Shown piece after piece: positions 15,856-26,303 of a stretch of DNA of 64,000 nucleotides. Each line of letters opens with the position of its first letter. Positions within the stretch are counted from its first letter, which is position 1. A program made the translations under genes and the position numbers. A model generated the notes under the pieces. That model was not told the DNA's origin. It saw only the letters and a program-made list of their open reading frames with translations, and did not search any database. The DNA is taken from contig CAJTOB010000007.1 of NCBI GenBank assembly GCA_910578035.1, forward strand, positions 5,757 through 69,756. Reading direction: 5' to 3'. This stretch comes from an uncultured Muribaculaceae bacterium (GTDB taxonomy: Bacteria; Bacteroidota; Bacteroidia; Bacteroidales; Muribaculaceae).

Positions 15856-17861
15856 CGGGCTATAAGACGGTCGATAGCCTCTATTTTCTCATTAAGATTG
15901 AACAGACGGTCGGTGTCGTACCACGTGTCGAAAACACCGTGCTGTGAGCTGAGCAACGCGCTGCGGGCGTCTTTGAGACTGCGGCGGGCTGCAACAAGAT
16001 GCTCAGCCGGTGCGTCGTCGCCTCTGTAAGCCTTCAGGAAGTGTCCGACACCGTCGGACAACGAGGCCATATAGTGGGCGTAGCACGACAGATTGTCGTA
16101 GAAGAAGCGCTGTCTGGAAGCCGGCAGACAACGGTTCATTTCATCACAGCGCTCAGCAACAGCTCTGAAGCGGGGAGAACTTTGCTCCATGCCGGATATG
16201 ATTTCATCGACCTGATTGTCGGTAGTGAGGCGGAAAGAGCGGCCTTTGACACGTTCGAAACCGATATCCACCAAAGGATTAGAACTGAAATCATCGAATC
16301 GGCGAAGCACCTGATTCAGAACCTGGGCATGCCTGAGGTCCTGGAATATGAACTGACGGTCCATGCCCGGAAATTCCGACGGACGCTGCAACCAGTAAGC
16401 ATTATAATAATCGCGGTATAAACCGGCTATATCGTCGGCAAATTCATCGCCGTAGTATTGGGCGCAGAAAGATTTAAGGAACGAATCAGTATCGTATGCC
16501 TCCATATTCCACATCATGGCGGCATTTGCCGACATTTCCATGACAAACTCGCGTATATTGCCGGCATTTACCACACTGAAGCGCAGCGGACCGCGCGAGG
16601 CCACATAGCGATAATTCTGCTCCATCTTCCACGGGCTTTCCGCGGGAGCCAGATGTGCCCCGGTGGAGGTGAACTGAAGATTCATATAGTAGCCAAGCTG
16701 CATCGGCTTGGAGAAATCGTAGTTCACGAGGTCGTCGTAGGGGTAGTGGTCGCGTCTGCCGGCCACAAAAGTCCACAGCATATTGCTTGCGGCCGGAGGC
16801 TCGAGATAGCCCTTTGCGAGAAGGTCGGACAGTTCATCGTAGAAAGTCATTCTCACAAAGGGGTCGTCCTCGCCGGTGGCCTCGCGTATCATATCGTATT
16901 GGATACGCACCATTCTGTTGATAACAGCAGCGCGCTCTTTCTCATCTTTGGGCGAATCGGGGAAAATATTCCAGAAAGGCTCATCGGTACGCCCGCGGAA
17001 CGCTATCTGCCAAAGGTTTTCCTGATCGTTGCGCATGATGGTCTCTATGTTATAAGCCCAGAATTCCTTCATGGCGTCGAGATTTGCAAGTTTAAGCTCC
17101 GGCGCTTTGATACCACGCACCTGCTCCCAGTACTTCTCCCAGTTGGCGAAGCTGTTGTTGAGGCCCACCATATGATGCGAGGTAAGCACAAGTCCGTATT
17201 TGCGCAGCAAGTCGGCGTTATGGCTCATCTTATAATCGGGATAAGTAACCGTCGGACCGAATTCGACGGTATTCAGTTTAAGTCTCAGCATAGCCTCGAG
17301 CCACATTTCATCGTTCTGAGGGCTTTTTTCGCGCCAGGGGTTGAGAAGGTCTTCATCGTTGGGGAACCAGGCGCGGAATCTCACTTCAGGCGATTTTGCG
17401 AGGCAGTCGTAGGCGTCGGGAATTTCTATCGTGCTCCTGTATTCGGGCACCCAGCTGCTGAAATACCATAGCGGAGGAACATCGAGAACTTTCTCCGAAA
17501 ATGTATAGAGCGCATATATGGCGCCGCGCATATCCTTACCGGCGAGCACAATATCATTTCCGTCGACATACACACGATGGCTTTCGAAGCCGTCGAGCCG
17601 ACGTACAGGCGAGCCATCGGTCGGAATCGCAACCCTTATATTCACCATATCGGCCGACGGTGCACTATCAACATCGGGAATCCAGTGCATCACCTTTCCG
17701 AAATCGCGTGCCACACTTTTTGCGGCAAGTTTTACGGGCGAAGGAGCCTCAGCGGGCACTACAATCCGGAACTTTCCGGGTTCAAGAGTAATAGCCCACA
17801 TCGCGGAGGCACTAATCAAAGCAGTGGCAACAGCCAGATATCTTTTTAGAGGGTGTTTCAT
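15852..17861 (-). CDS. GH115 family glycoside hydrolase (alpha-glucuronidase type)
   Basis: From the ATG at 17861 the protein has 669 residues with a signal peptide (MKHPLKRYLAVATALISASAMWA). An N-terminal segment contains Val-Leu-Ala-Gly-Lys-Asp-Met-Arg-Gly-Ala-Ile-Tyr-Ala-Leu-Tyr, which matches the GH115 Gly-Ser/Lys-Asp-x-Arg-Gly-Thr/Ala-Ile-Tyr motif. Ser-His-His-Met and Val-Val-Asn-Ala-Gly-Asn-Ile-Arg-Glu blocks match later GH115 positions. Family members remove (4-O-methyl-)glucuronic acid from xylan side chains, usually in the periplasm or at the surface of Bacteroidetes. It is shorter than many GH115 enzymes, which often carry an extra C-terminal domain. There is no SusC/SusD pair or other hydrolase beside it, so it is not part of a polysaccharide utilisation locus here. 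Confidence 0.8.
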   Translation of the reverse strand: MKHPLKRYLAVATALISASAMWAITLEPGKFRIVVPAEAPSPVKLAAKSVARDFGKVMHWIPDVDSAPSADMVNIRVAIPTDGSPVRRLDGFESHRVYVDGNDIVLAGKDMRGAIYALYTFSEKVLDVPPLWYFSSWVPEYRSTIEIPDAYDCLAKSPEVRFRAWFPNDEDLLNPWREKSPQNDEMWLEAMLRLKLNTVEFGPTVTYPDYKMSHNADLLRKYGLVLTSHHMVGLNNSFANWEKYWEQVRGIKAPELKLANLDAMKEFWAYNIETIMRNDQENLWQIAFRGRTDEPFWNIFPDSPKDEKERAAVINRMVRIQYDMIREATGEDDPFVRMTFYDELSDLLAKGYLEPPAASNMLWTFVAGRRDHYPYDDLVNYDFSKPMQLGYYMNLQFTSTGAHLAPAESPWKMEQNYRYVASRGPLRFSVVNAGNIREFVMEMSANAAMMWNMEAYDTDSFLKSFCAQYYGDEFADDIAGLYRDYYNAYWLQRPSEFPGMDRQFIFQDLRHAQVLNQVLRRFDDFSSNPLVDIGFERVKGRSFRLTTDNQVDEIISGMEQSSPRFRAVAERCDEMNRCLPASRQRFFYDNLSCYAHYMASLSDGVGHFLKAYRGDDAPAEHLVAARRSLKDARSALLSSQHGVFDTWYDTDRLFNLNEKIEAIDRLIAR

Positions 17862-17893
17862 ATATTCAACGAGTGTTTCGGCACAATGAGAGA

Positions 17894-17901
17894 CAAAGAT
17901 A
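17894..17901 (-). promoter_or_regulatory. -7 box of the GH115 gene
   Basis: On the minus strand this reads TATCTTTG, 33 bases upstream of the ATG at 17861. It is divergent from the nadA promoter about 110 bases away. Confidence 0.6.
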
Positions 17902-18007
17902 CGCAAATAATCACAATTGCGCCATGGTGCAAACTCCGAGGAGGTCTATTTCCACGCATAAATCGGAATAAGAAACCGTATATTTCGGTTAAGTCGGGGA
18001 TTTTCAT

Positions 18008-18015
18008 TAATTTTG
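18008..18015 (+). promoter_or_regulatory. -7 box of nadA
   Basis: TAATTTTG followed by C lies 20 bases before the nadA ATG at 18036. Confidence 0.6.
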
Positions 18016-18035
18016 CGGCTGATAAACCATTTGCT

Positions 18036-18998
18036 ATGAATCAATGTGTTTTAGGAGCGGGTGCCGACGAAGCACTCCGCCAGGAAATATTGCAGCTCAA
18101 GAAGGATAAGAATGCCGTTATCCTTGCGCATTATTATGTAGACGGCGCTCTTCAGGATTTGGCGGATTATGTAGGCGATTCGCTTGCTCTGGCTCAGAAA
18201 GCGGCCGAATGCTGCGCCGATGCCGATATCGTGGTGATGTGCGGTGTCCACTTCATGGGCGAGACCGTCAAAGTGCTGTGCCCCGACAAGAAAGTGCTCG
18301 TGCCCGACGCCGAGGCCGGCTGCTCCCTGGCCGACAGTTGTCCGGCTGCAGAATTCGAAGAGTTCATAAAGGCACACCCCGGCCATACCGTTGTGTCCTA
18401 TGTCAACACCTCGATTGGCGTCAAGGCTCTTACCGACATACTCGTCACCAGCGGCAACGCCCGCAAAATCATAGATTCGCTTCCGGCCGATGAAAAAATC
18501 ATTTTCGGCCCCGACCGCAACCTCGGCGGCTATATCAACTCCGAGACCGGACGCCAGATGGTTCTCTGGGATGGAGCCTGCCATGTACACGAGCGCTTCT
18601 CGGCCGAGGCCATAGCCGAGTTGAAAAAGGCACACCCCGACGCCCCTGTGCTTGTGCACCCCGAATGCTCGCGCCCGGTGCGCCTTATGGCCGACAAGCT
18701 CGGCTCTACTGCCGCCTTGCTCGCCTATGCCCTGGCAAGCGACGCCCGCGAGTTTATCGTGGCGACCGAAAGCGGAATCCTCCACCAGATGCGCAAAAGC
18801 GCTCCCGAAAAGACATTCATAGCCGTTCCGCCATCAGACAGCACATGCGGCTGTAACGAATGCGCATATATGAAACTCAACACACTCTCGAAACTCCGCG
18901 ACTGCCTGCGCGCCGAGAGCCCCGAAATAACTATTGACGAAGACCTGCGGCTAAAGGCCCTGCGCCCGATAGACCGCATGCTCGAACTTTCGAAATAA
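18036..18998 (+). CDS. nadA: quinolinate synthase NadA
   Basis: I start at the ATG at 18036 (MNQCVLGAGADEALRQEI), which follows the -7 box at the usual distance; the open frame upstream runs back through the promoter. The 320-residue enzyme condenses iminoaspartate with dihydroxyacetone phosphate to quinolinate in NAD synthesis and binds a [4Fe-4S] cluster. The three cluster cysteines are visible in Met-Cys-Gly-Val-His-Phe-Met-Gly-Glu, His-Pro-Glu-Cys and Cys-Gly-Cys-Asn-Glu-Cys. No nadB or nadC lies next to it in the window. leuS follows after 33 bases, so the two may share a transcript. Confidence 0.96.
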   Translation: MNQCVLGAGADEALRQEILQLKKDKNAVILAHYYVDGALQDLADYVGDSLALAQKAAECCADADIVVMCGVHFMGETVKVLCPDKKVLVPDAEAGCSLADSCPAAEFEEFIKAHPGHTVVSYVNTSIGVKALTDILVTSGNARKIIDSLPADEKIIFGPDRNLGGYINSETGRQMVLWDGACHVHERFSAEAIAELKKAHPDAPVLVHPECSRPVRLMADKLGSTAALLAYALASDAREFIVATESGILHQMRKSAPEKTFIAVPPSDSTCGCNECAYMKLNTLSKLRDCLRAESPEITIDEDLRLKALRPIDRMLELSK

Positions 18999-19031
18999 TA
19001 AAACTGCTGTTACGGCCATTACCGCCATATT

Positions 19032-21803
19032 ATGGAATACAATCACAAAGAAATAGAGAGCCGCGTGGCTCAGTACTGGAAAGACCGCAATATCTATCAT
19101 GTAGAGATAGACCGTTCAAAGCCCAAATACTATGTGCTCGACATGTTCCCTTATCCATCGGGAGCCGGCCTGCACGTAGGACACCCGCTGGGATATATCG
19201 CCAGCGATATCGTAGCACGCCACAAGCGTCTGCAGGGCTTTAACGTGCTCCACCCTATGGGCTACGACGCATATGGCCTGCCTGCCGAGCAATATGCTAT
19301 CCAGACCGGACAGCACCCCGAGGTGACAACCCGCATCAACACCGCACGCTACCGCAGCCAGCTCGACAAAATCGGATTCAGCTTCGACTGGGACCGCGAA
19401 ATCCGCACTTGCGACCCCGAATTCTACCGCTGGACGCAGTGGGCGTTCCTCAAAATGTTTGCCTCATACTACGACAAGACCGCCGACCGCGCAATGCCGA
19501 TTGAAAAGCTCATCGAAAAATTCGAGAGCGAAGGCGCAGACAGCGTTAACGCCGCTTGCAACAAGGAGCTGCATTTCACAGCCGACGAATGGAAAGCGAT
19601 GTCTGATAAAGAAAAGAGCGATACTCTGATGAACTATCGCCTCGCTTATCAGGCCAATACCATGGTGAACTGGTGCCCCAAACTCGGCACCGTGCTCGCC
19701 AACGACGAAGTGAGCGAAGGTGTATCAGTCCGTGGAGGCTATCCTGTGGAACAGAAGGAAATGTGGCAGTGGTGCCTGCGAGTGTCGGCGTACGCCGAAC
19801 GCCTCCTTCAGGGCCTCGACCGCATCGACTGGTCTGAATCTATCAAAGAGACACAGCGCAACTGGATCGGTCGCTCTGAAGGTGCTGAAATGCACTTCAG
19901 AATCGACGGTCGCGACGACATAGACCTCGAAATCTTCACCACCCGCGCCGATACCGTCTTCGGCGTGACTTTCATGGTACTCGCCCCCGAAAGCAAGTAT
20001 GTGAAAGAACTTACCACCACCGAACAGAAAGCGGCCGTAGACGCATACCTCGAAACCATCAAGCACCGCACCGAACGCGAGCGCATGATAGACAAGAAAG
20101 TGACCGGCGTCTTCAGCGGCAGCTACGCCATCAATCCGCTGTCGGGCAAAAAAATACCCGTTTACATCAGCGACTATGTGCTCGCCGGCTACGGCACAGG
20201 CGCCATCATGGCCGTGGCCGCCCACGACAGCCGCGACTATGCCTTTGCCCGGCATTTCGACCTCCCCATCATTCCTCTTATCGAGGGCGCCGACGTGAGC
20301 GAAGAGAGCTTTGATGCCAAAGAAGGCACTATGATAAACAGCGATGGCCCCGAGCTCAAACTGAACGGTCTCAGCGTGAAAGAGGCTATTGCAGCCACCA
20401 AACGCTTCATTGAGGAAAAGGGAATCGGACGTGTCAAGACAAACTACCGCCTGCGCGACGCCATCTTCAGCCGCCAGCGCTATTGGGGCGAACCTATTCC
20501 TATCTGCTATGTCGACGGCATTCCCACCGCATTCGACCAGCTTCCCCTCGAGCTTCCCGAAGTAGACAAATATCTGCCGACAGAGACAGGCGAGCCGCCT
20601 CTGGGCCGCGCCAAGGGCTGGCACACCCCCGAGGGCTATCCGCTTGAGCTCAACACAATGCCCGGTTTTGCAGGCTCTTCGGCATACTATCTACGCTACA
20701 TGGACCCGCACAACGACAAGGCCCTCGTAAGCCGCGAAGCCGACGAATACTGGCGCTCTGTAGACCTCTATATCGGAGGTAGCGAGCATGCCACCGGCCA
20801 CCTCATCTACAGCCGTTTCTGGAATAAATTCCTCTTCGACTACGGCGAAGTGGTAGACGACGAACCCTTCCACAAACTCATCAACCAGGGTATGATACAG
20901 GGCCGCACAAGCTTCGTTTACCGCATCAAGGACACCAATACCTTCGTCAGCGCCGGCCTCAAAGACCAGTATGACACCACACCTATCCGCGTAGACATCA
21001 ACATGGTAAGCAACGACGTGCTTGACACAGAGGCTTTCCGCGCATGGCGCCCCGAATTTGCCGACGCCGAATTCGTGCTCGAAGACGGACGCTACGTGTG
21101 CGGCCATGCCGTAGAGAAGATGTCGAAATCGATGCACAACGTTGTCAACCCCGATGATATGGTAGAGCGCTACGGCGCCGACACACTCCGCCTCTATGAA
21201 ATGTTCCTCGGCCCGCTGGAAGCAAGCAAGCCCTGGGATACCAACGGCATCGACGGTGTATTCCGCTTCATCAAGAAATTCTGGGGTCTTTACTGGAAAG
21301 GCGATGATTGCCTGGTGGATTCTTCAGTTCCCACACGCGAAAACCTCAAGAGCCTCCACAAACTCATCAAGAAAGTAAGCTCCGACATCGAGGCCTTCTC
21401 TTTCAACACCTCGGTGGCCGCATTCATGATCTGTATCAACGAACTTGCCCAGCAGAAATGCCGTTCGCGCGAGATACTCGAACCTCTCGCAATAGTCCTT
21501 GCGCCTTTTGCGCCCTTCACCGCCGAGGCCCTCTGGCAGGGAGCGCTCGGACACGACAGCAGCATCTGCGATGCAAACTGGCCTGCATACGATGAGGCAC
21601 ACCTCAAGGAAGACTCTGTGACAATGGCCGTGTCTTTCAACGGCAAGGCACGCTTCAACATCACCGTGCCTGTAGACATGGCACGCGAAGAAATCGAAAA
21701 AACCGCGCTCGAGGCCGAAGGCGCCGCAAAATGGCTCGAAGGCAAGACCGTGCGGAAAATTATTGTAGTGCCCGGAAAGATTGTGAACATCGTTGTATCG
21801 TAG
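19032..21803 (+). CDS. leuS: leucyl-tRNA synthetase LeuS
   Basis: A 923-residue class I aminoacyl-tRNA synthetase that charges tRNA-Leu. The HIGH-type motif His-Val-Gly-His is at 48-51 and Lys-Met-Ser-Lys-Ser at 696-700. Between them lies the CP1 editing domain with Thr-Thr-Arg-Ala-Asp-Thr-Val-Phe-Gly and the [12 protein letters not shown] block characteristic of LeuRS. Length is a little above the roughly 860 residues of E. coli LeuRS, as is common in Bacteroidetes. It is followed after 34 bases by rdgB. Confidence 0.97.
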   Translation: MEYNHKEIESRVAQYWKDRNIYHVEIDRSKPKYYVLDMFPYPSGAGLHVGHPLGYIASDIVARHKRLQGFNVLHPMGYDAYGLPAEQYAIQTGQHPEVTTRINTARYRSQLDKIGFSFDWDREIRTCDPEFYRWTQWAFLKMFASYYDKTADRAMPIEKLIEKFESEGADSVNAACNKELHFTADEWKAMSDKEKSDTLMNYRLAYQANTMVNWCPKLGTVLANDEVSEGVSVRGGYPVEQKEMWQWCLRVSAYAERLLQGLDRIDWSESIKETQRNWIGRSEGAEMHFRIDGRDDIDLEIFTTRADTVFGVTFMVLAPESKYVKELTTTEQKAAVDAYLETIKHRTERERMIDKKVTGVFSGSYAINPLSGKKIPVYISDYVLAGYGTGAIMAVAAHDSRDYAFARHFDLPIIPLIEGADVSEESFDAKEGTMINSDGPELKLNGLSVKEAIAATKRFIEEKGIGRVKTNYRLRDAIFSRQRYWGEPIPICYVDGIPTAFDQLPLELPEVDKYLPTETGEPPLGRAKGWHTPEGYPLELNTMPGFAGSSAYYLRYMDPHNDKALVSREADEYWRSVDLYIGGSEHATGHLIYSRFWNKFLFDYGEVVDDEPFHKLINQGMIQGRTSFVYRIKDTNTFVSAGLKDQYDTTPIRVDINMVSNDVLDTEAFRAWRPEFADAEFVLEDGRYVCGHAVEKMSKSMHNVVNPDDMVERYGADTLRLYEMFLGPLEASKPWDTNGIDGVFRFIKKFWGLYWKGDDCLVDSSVPTRENLKSLHKLIKKVSSDIEAFSFNTSVAAFMICINELAQQKCRSREILEPLAIVLAPFAPFTAEALWQGALGHDSSICDANWPAYDEAHLKEDSVTMAVSFNGKARFNITVPVDMAREEIEKTALEAEGAAKWLEGKTVRKIIVVPGKIVNIVVS

Positions 21804-21837
21804 GCAATAAAGCGACGAAGCGATTCGTTATTCTACT

Positions 21838-22431
21838 ATGCGACAAATAGTTTTTGCAAGCAACAATACCCATAAACTGCGCGAGCTCCGCGAAATCCTC
21901 GGCGAGGGTTTCGAGGTGCTCGGCCTTGCAGATATAGGCTGTCACGACGACATTCCGGAAACAGCCGATTCTTTTGAAGGAAACGCTCTCCTGAAAGCAT
22001 CTTTTGTAAAAGAACACTACGGCTACGACTGCATTGCCGACGATTCGGGACTCGAAGTCGATGCTCTCGGCGGCGCTCCCGGAATCTACAGCGCACGCTA
22101 TGCCGGTGAAGGCCACGACAGTGCCGCCAACAACGCGCGTCTGCTTCGCGAACTCGAGGGAAAATCCGACCGCCATGCCCGTTTCCGCACAGCAATCGCA
22201 CTGCTCACAGACGGCTCCGAGCCTCGTTTCTTCAACGGAAGCGTCGAAGGCGAAATCACTACAGAGCCTTATGGAGAAGGCGGATTCGGATATGATCCCC
22301 TCTTCAGACCCGAAGGGTGGAGCAAAACATTCGCGCAGGCCACTCCCGAGGAGAAAAATGCTGTGAGCCACCGCGGACGCGCAGTCCGGCAACTCGTCGC
22401 ATACCTCTCTACTCTCTCCCAACAGCTCTAA
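21838..22431 (+). CDS. rdgB: XTP/dITP diphosphatase (RdgB/HAM1 family)
   Basis: A 197-residue nucleotide-pool cleaning enzyme that hydrolyses dITP, XTP and related non-canonical purine nucleotides. It opens with Phe-Ala-Ser-Asn-Asn-Thr-His-Lys-Leu-Arg-Glu, and contains Ala-Asp-Asp-Ser-Gly-Leu-Glu-Val-Asp-Ala-Leu-Gly-Gly-Ala-Pro-Gly-Ile-Tyr-Ser-Ala-Arg and the Phe-Gly-Tyr-Asp-Pro-Leu-Phe and Ser-His-Arg-Gly-Arg-Ala motifs of the family. Normal length. It is 6 bases upstream of porZ. Confidence 0.95.
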   Translation: MRQIVFASNNTHKLRELREILGEGFEVLGLADIGCHDDIPETADSFEGNALLKASFVKEHYGYDCIADDSGLEVDALGGAPGIYSARYAGEGHDSAANNARLLRELEGKSDRHARFRTAIALLTDGSEPRFFNGSVEGEITTEPYGEGGFGYDPLFRPEGWSKTFAQATPEEKNAVSHRGRAVRQLVAYLSTLSQQL

Positions 22432-22437
22432 CAGATT

Positions 22438-24870
22438 ATGACTAAAAAAGTATTTCTCCTTTTCGTCGCGGCAATAGCGGCCATACTGTTGCCCCTGTCT
22501 CTTTCGGCTGCAACCGACATGTCGGGGCGATGGTCGGTATATCCTACCATCGGCTATGACGTCACCAAAGTGACCGAAGGCAACGGACGCATGTATGCCG
22601 TGAGCAACGGCAAACTATATTCTCGCGACGCCGAAACAGACGAAGTATATATCTACTCTACATCAAACAAGCTGTCTGACATCGGAATAAAAGATATTTT
22701 CTATAACAAGGACAGCAAATATCTTCTTGTATGCTATGACAACGGAAACATCGATATGCTTTTTGACGACGGCCGAGTAGCCAATCTCCCCGAAATCAAA
22801 GATGCAGTCATTTCCAGCGGACATGGCATAAACGACGTTTATTTCGCCGACGGACGCATATACATCGCCACCGAGTTCGGACTCGCTGTCTACGACGAGA
22901 AAAAACAGGAAATAGTAGATTCCGGAATCTACAACATCAGCGCCGACCACCTCCTGCCAATGGGCGACTATCTGCTGCTGATAACGGGCGATTATGCCTA
23001 TTCTTCGCCCAAAAACATGCGCCATCACTCATTCGACAGTTTCACAAAGATTGTCGGACTGTGGAGTTCGGCCATGCAGCCTCTGTCTGACAACACTATC
23101 ATATACAATCACCCCAACGGGCTCCACAAGGTGGTGTTCGACTTCGGCGAAAATACATTTACCCGCAATACTTATAACATCAAAATATCAGATGATATAA
23201 TACAGCGGCTGGAAGACGGCTCTGTCTTCGCTTATAATGCCGACAAAGCCTATATAATAAGCGATGCCGGCATTCGCGAAACTATCGATATACCTGAGGC
23301 CTTGAAAAACACTAAGAAATTCTCGGCCAGAGGCCTGTCGTCGGTATGGGCCGCAGATATCGACGGTGTAGCGCAATATGACATTTCAGGCACTACCCCG
23401 ACGGTACTGATGCAGCCATTCCGCCCCGAAGCCCTCACCGTCCACGAGGCCTGGGGCGCTACATGGAGCAACGACGGCGAGCGCCTCTACATTGTCCGCC
23501 GCACACCGTCGCAGTTCTTCGACGATGTGGATACCGATAATTCCGACGGCATACAGTCGGTAAATATATTTTATCCTGCTACCGGGCAAATCAAAGATGT
23601 GACCGTGCCGCGATTCGACCCATCGGCACTATTGCCGTCCATGTCCGATGTGCAGAAAAGAACCGGCTGGCCGGGCATTGTCGGCGGTCCAAGCCGTGTA
23701 GTCGAAGACCCGGACAAGCCTGAAACCTGGTATCAGGCATTCAACTACGCACCATTCTTTGCATTTCAAGGCAATGAGGTGCTCGGCAGTTTCAACAACA
23801 CAAACTGCTATAATGGCACCAACAGGCCTCGAGGCTACAGTGTATCGATAGACCCTGCCGGCAACCTCTGGCTCGGCATCGGCCACAAGCAGGCTTACGA
23901 TGCCACTTTCCTGGTTCTTCCGGCCGACAAACGCCGCGGCGATATAGCCAAAATCAGCAAATCGGACTTCATTCCTGTCGACATACCGGATTTCTCCGGC
24001 ACACGAGAGCTGTCGCCTCTTTTCTGCAAACGCTCCAACTATATTTTCGTAACTGTCGGCGCCTGGACTAATTCTATCGCCGTAATCGACACAAAAGGTA
24101 CTCCTTCCGATTTCAGCGACGACACCTATATGGTACACAATATGTTCTACGACACAGAAGGCCATTCGCTCGATGTGAAGCGCCTGCCTTTCCCTGTCGA
24201 AGACCATAACGGCCAAGTATGGTTCTGCTCGGACATAGGCCCCCTCGTCCTGACGCGCCCGGCGACTGCAATGACATCGGAGCTTGCTTTCCGCCGTCCG
24301 ATAGTACCGCGAAACGACGGCACACAGTTCGGCGACTACCTCCTCGACGGCGTCAAAGTATTATCTATCGCAGTAGACCCGTCGAACCGAAAATGGATTA
24401 CAACCAACAACGACGGAGTATATCTTGTAAGCGAGGACGGCACCGAGATTCTACGCCATTTCACATCGTCGAACTCACCGTTGAACTCGAATACGGTCTA
24501 CTTCGCCGCATGCCATCCGCTCAGTAACAAAGTATTTTTCGGAACAGCCGACGGCCTCTACTCTTTCGACAGCGACTCGTCGCCCGCCGCCGAAGACTAC
24601 TCCGATGTATACGCATACCCAAACCCTGTGCGACCGGACTACACCGGCTGGATTACCATAGCCGGCCTCAAAGACAATTCGCTTGTCAAAATAGCCGACA
24701 TTGCCGGAAATGTCTTCTTCCAGGGCCGCTCGGAAGGCGGCATGATCAGCTGGGATGGCTGCAACAGTGCCGGCGAGCGTGTACGCACAGGCGTCTACTT
24801 CGTCTTTGCTTCCGAGAACAACGACGGCGGTTCTTCAGGCGCCGTTGCCAAAATAATGGTTGTGAACTAA
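22438..24870 (+). CDS. porZ: PorZ-like T9SS protein (beta-propeller, surface-assembled)
   Basis: An 810-residue secreted protein with signal peptide (MTKKVFLLFVAAIAAILLPLSLSAATD). The body is built of propeller-type repeats, with segments such as Arg-Lys-Trp-Ile-Thr-Thr-Asn-Asn-Asp-Gly-Val-Tyr-Leu near residue 650 matching two-component-regulator propellers. The C-terminus has Tyr-Pro-Asn-Pro-Val-Arg-Pro-Asp-Tyr-Thr-Gly followed by Val-Lys-Ile-Ala-Asp-Ile-Ala-Gly-Asn and Gly-Val-Tyr-Phe-Val, a T9SS sorting domain. This plan is that of PorZ, which in Porphyromonas gingivalis delivers anionic LPS to the PorU sortase complex. Identification rests on architecture and the C-terminal wording; a SusR-like or other propeller protein is less likely because no kinase domain follows. 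Confidence 0.8.
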   Translation: MTKKVFLLFVAAIAAILLPLSLSAATDMSGRWSVYPTIGYDVTKVTEGNGRMYAVSNGKLYSRDAETDEVYIYSTSNKLSDIGIKDIFYNKDSKYLLVCYDNGNIDMLFDDGRVANLPEIKDAVISSGHGINDVYFADGRIYIATEFGLAVYDEKKQEIVDSGIYNISADHLLPMGDYLLLITGDYAYSSPKNMRHHSFDSFTKIVGLWSSAMQPLSDNTIIYNHPNGLHKVVFDFGENTFTRNTYNIKISDDIIQRLEDGSVFAYNADKAYIISDAGIRETIDIPEALKNTKKFSARGLSSVWAADIDGVAQYDISGTTPTVLMQPFRPEALTVHEAWGATWSNDGERLYIVRRTPSQFFDDVDTDNSDGIQSVNIFYPATGQIKDVTVPRFDPSALLPSMSDVQKRTGWPGIVGGPSRVVEDPDKPETWYQAFNYAPFFAFQGNEVLGSFNNTNCYNGTNRPRGYSVSIDPAGNLWLGIGHKQAYDATFLVLPADKRRGDIAKISKSDFIPVDIPDFSGTRELSPLFCKRSNYIFVTVGAWTNSIAVIDTKGTPSDFSDDTYMVHNMFYDTEGHSLDVKRLPFPVEDHNGQVWFCSDIGPLVLTRPATAMTSELAFRRPIVPRNDGTQFGDYLLDGVKVLSIAVDPSNRKWITTNNDGVYLVSEDGTEILRHFTSSNSPLNSNTVYFAACHPLSNKVFFGTADGLYSFDSDSSPAAEDYSDVYAYPNPVRPDYTGWITIAGLKDNSLVKIADIAGNVFFQGRSEGGMISWDGCNSAGERVRTGVYFVFASENNDGGSSGAVAKIMVVN

Positions 24871-24920
24871 ACCTCTAAAACCAAAACACCGTTTTTCCTG
24901 TCAAGGAAACAGCATATCAT

Positions 24921-25451
24921 ATGAATCACTCTACATTGCGCTACTCAGACGAGCGTGACAAAATATACGGACTTGCCGGCATGGCTATAACTCTGGTGGC
25001 CCTCGACGGCGAAAAATATCTTTGCGAAATAAGTCTTGACGCACCTGCGGGCGAAAGCATTGTCATGAGCCACGACTACGGCTTCAAGGGCAACCCGCGA
25101 ATGTCGGCACGCATAGTATGGGAACAGACTCTCGCCGACCTCCGCATGACAACATCGATGACTCTGGGCAATATCATATGCCGCCGCTACGTGCTCGGAC
25201 ACCGTGGTGTGGGCGACGACGACATACAGCCTGTCCGCGATGCCGTCCGCGCCGAAGGCCTCGACCACTGCGGCCTCGACAACGACGAGTCCGACCGCCT
25301 TTTCGACGGCTGCCTCAGCTATGTGCAGCGGGTATTCCGTCATCCGGGCGTCCAGGAAGTTGCTCACAATTTCGCCGGCCACATCGGCCGCCGACGCAAT
25401 CTTTCCGGCGCTGAAGCTATCGAAATACTTAGTTCTTTGGGCTTATCATAA
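24921..25451 (+). CDS. conserved protein of unknown function
   Basis: A 176-residue soluble protein with no signal peptide or membrane segment. It is acidic in the middle (Gly-Asp-Asp-Asp-Ile-Gln-Pro) and helical at the C-terminus, with a Cys-Gly-Leu-Asp-Asn-Asp-Glu-Ser-Asp-Arg-Leu segment and an Asn-Phe-Ala-Gly-His-Ile-Gly-Arg-Arg-Arg patch. I do not recognise the family. It sits between porZ (50-base gap) and panB (30-base gap) on the same strand, so it is probably expressed with them. The codon usage is like that of its neighbours, so it looks like a long-standing resident rather than an acquisition. Confidence 0.7.
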   Translation: MNHSTLRYSDERDKIYGLAGMAITLVALDGEKYLCEISLDAPAGESIVMSHDYGFKGNPRMSARIVWEQTLADLRMTTSMTLGNIICRRYVLGHRGVGDDDIQPVRDAVRAEGLDHCGLDNDESDRLFDGCLSYVQRVFRHPGVQEVAHNFAGHIGRRRNLSGAEAIEILSSLGLS

Positions 25452-25481
25452 GGCCTTCTTAATTAATTATCAATTAATAAA

Positions 25482-26303
25482 ATGTCAACCAACACTGTAG
25501 ACGATAAGCGCAAGGTGACGACCTCGCGTCTTATCGAGATGAAGCAGCGCGGCGAAAAAATCGCCATGCTTACGGCTTACGACTACTCGATGGCCAAACT
25601 CATCGATGAAGCCGGCATGGACGTTATTCTGGTAGGCGACTCCGCCTCGAACGTCATGGCCGGCAACATCACCACTCTCCCGATAACTCTCGACCAGATG
25701 ATATACCACGCCAAAAGCGTGATTAAAGGCACAAAACGCGCCCTTGTTGTATGCGACATGCCCTTCGGCACATATCAGGGCAATTCGAAAGAAGCACTCG
25801 CCTCTGCAATCCGCATCATGAAGGAGAGCCACGCAGAAGCCGTGAAGATGGAAGGCGGTTCTGAAATCCGCGAGTCTATCGAACGCATTCTGTGCGCAGG
25901 TATTCCTGTGATGGGTCATCTTGGTCTGACCCCTCAGTCCATCAACAAATTCGGCACATATGCAGTGCGCGCCAAAGAAGAGCGTGAAGCCGAAAAACTC
26001 ATTGCCGACGCTCATCTTCTCGAAGAAATCGGCTGCTTTGCGCTGGTGCTTGAGAAGATTCCGGCAAAACTTGCCGAACGCGTGGCTTCCGAGCTCACCA
26101 TTCCCGTAATCGGCATCGGCGCCGGCGGTGGTGTCGACGGCCAAGTGCTTGTAATGCACGATATGCTTGGCATCAACCAGGGTTTTTCGCCTAAATTCCT
26201 GCGCCGATACGCCGACCTCTCCACCATTATCAATCAGGCTGTCGGAAGATACATAGACGACGTGAAGACTTCCGACTTCCCGAACGCCTCCGAACAATAT
26301 TGA
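25482..26303 (+). CDS. panB: 3-methyl-2-oxobutanoate hydroxymethyltransferase PanB
   Basis: A 273-residue TIM-barrel enzyme of pantothenate synthesis that transfers a hydroxymethyl group from 5,10-methylenetetrahydrofolate to 2-oxoisovalerate, giving ketopantoate. Family motifs: [24 protein letters not shown], and [14 protein letters not shown]. An AT-rich leader with TTAATTAATTATCAATTAAT precedes the ATG. No panC or panD is adjacent. Confidence 0.96.
   Translation: MSTNTVDDKRKVTTSRLIEMKQRGEKIAMLTAYDYSMAKLIDEAGMDVILVGDSASNVMAGNITTLPITLDQMIYHAKSVIKGTKRALVVCDMPFGTYQGNSKEALASAIRIMKESHAEAVKMEGGSEIRESIERILCAGIPVMGHLGLTPQSINKFGTYAVRAKEEREAEKLIADAHLLEEIGCFALVLEKIPAKLAERVASELTIPVIGIGAGGGVDGQVLVMHDMLGINQGFSPKFLRRYADLSTIINQAVGRYIDDVKTSDFPNASEQY

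Noticed and set aside
16458..17471. Plus-strand open frame (337 codons) opposite the GH115 gene
   Set aside because: Antisense shadow; the minus strand carries a signal peptide and GH115 motifs.
15852..17861. Polysaccharide utilisation locus around the GH115 gene
   Set aside because: No SusC, SusD, sensor or second glycosidase lies next to it; neighbours are suf and nadA genes.
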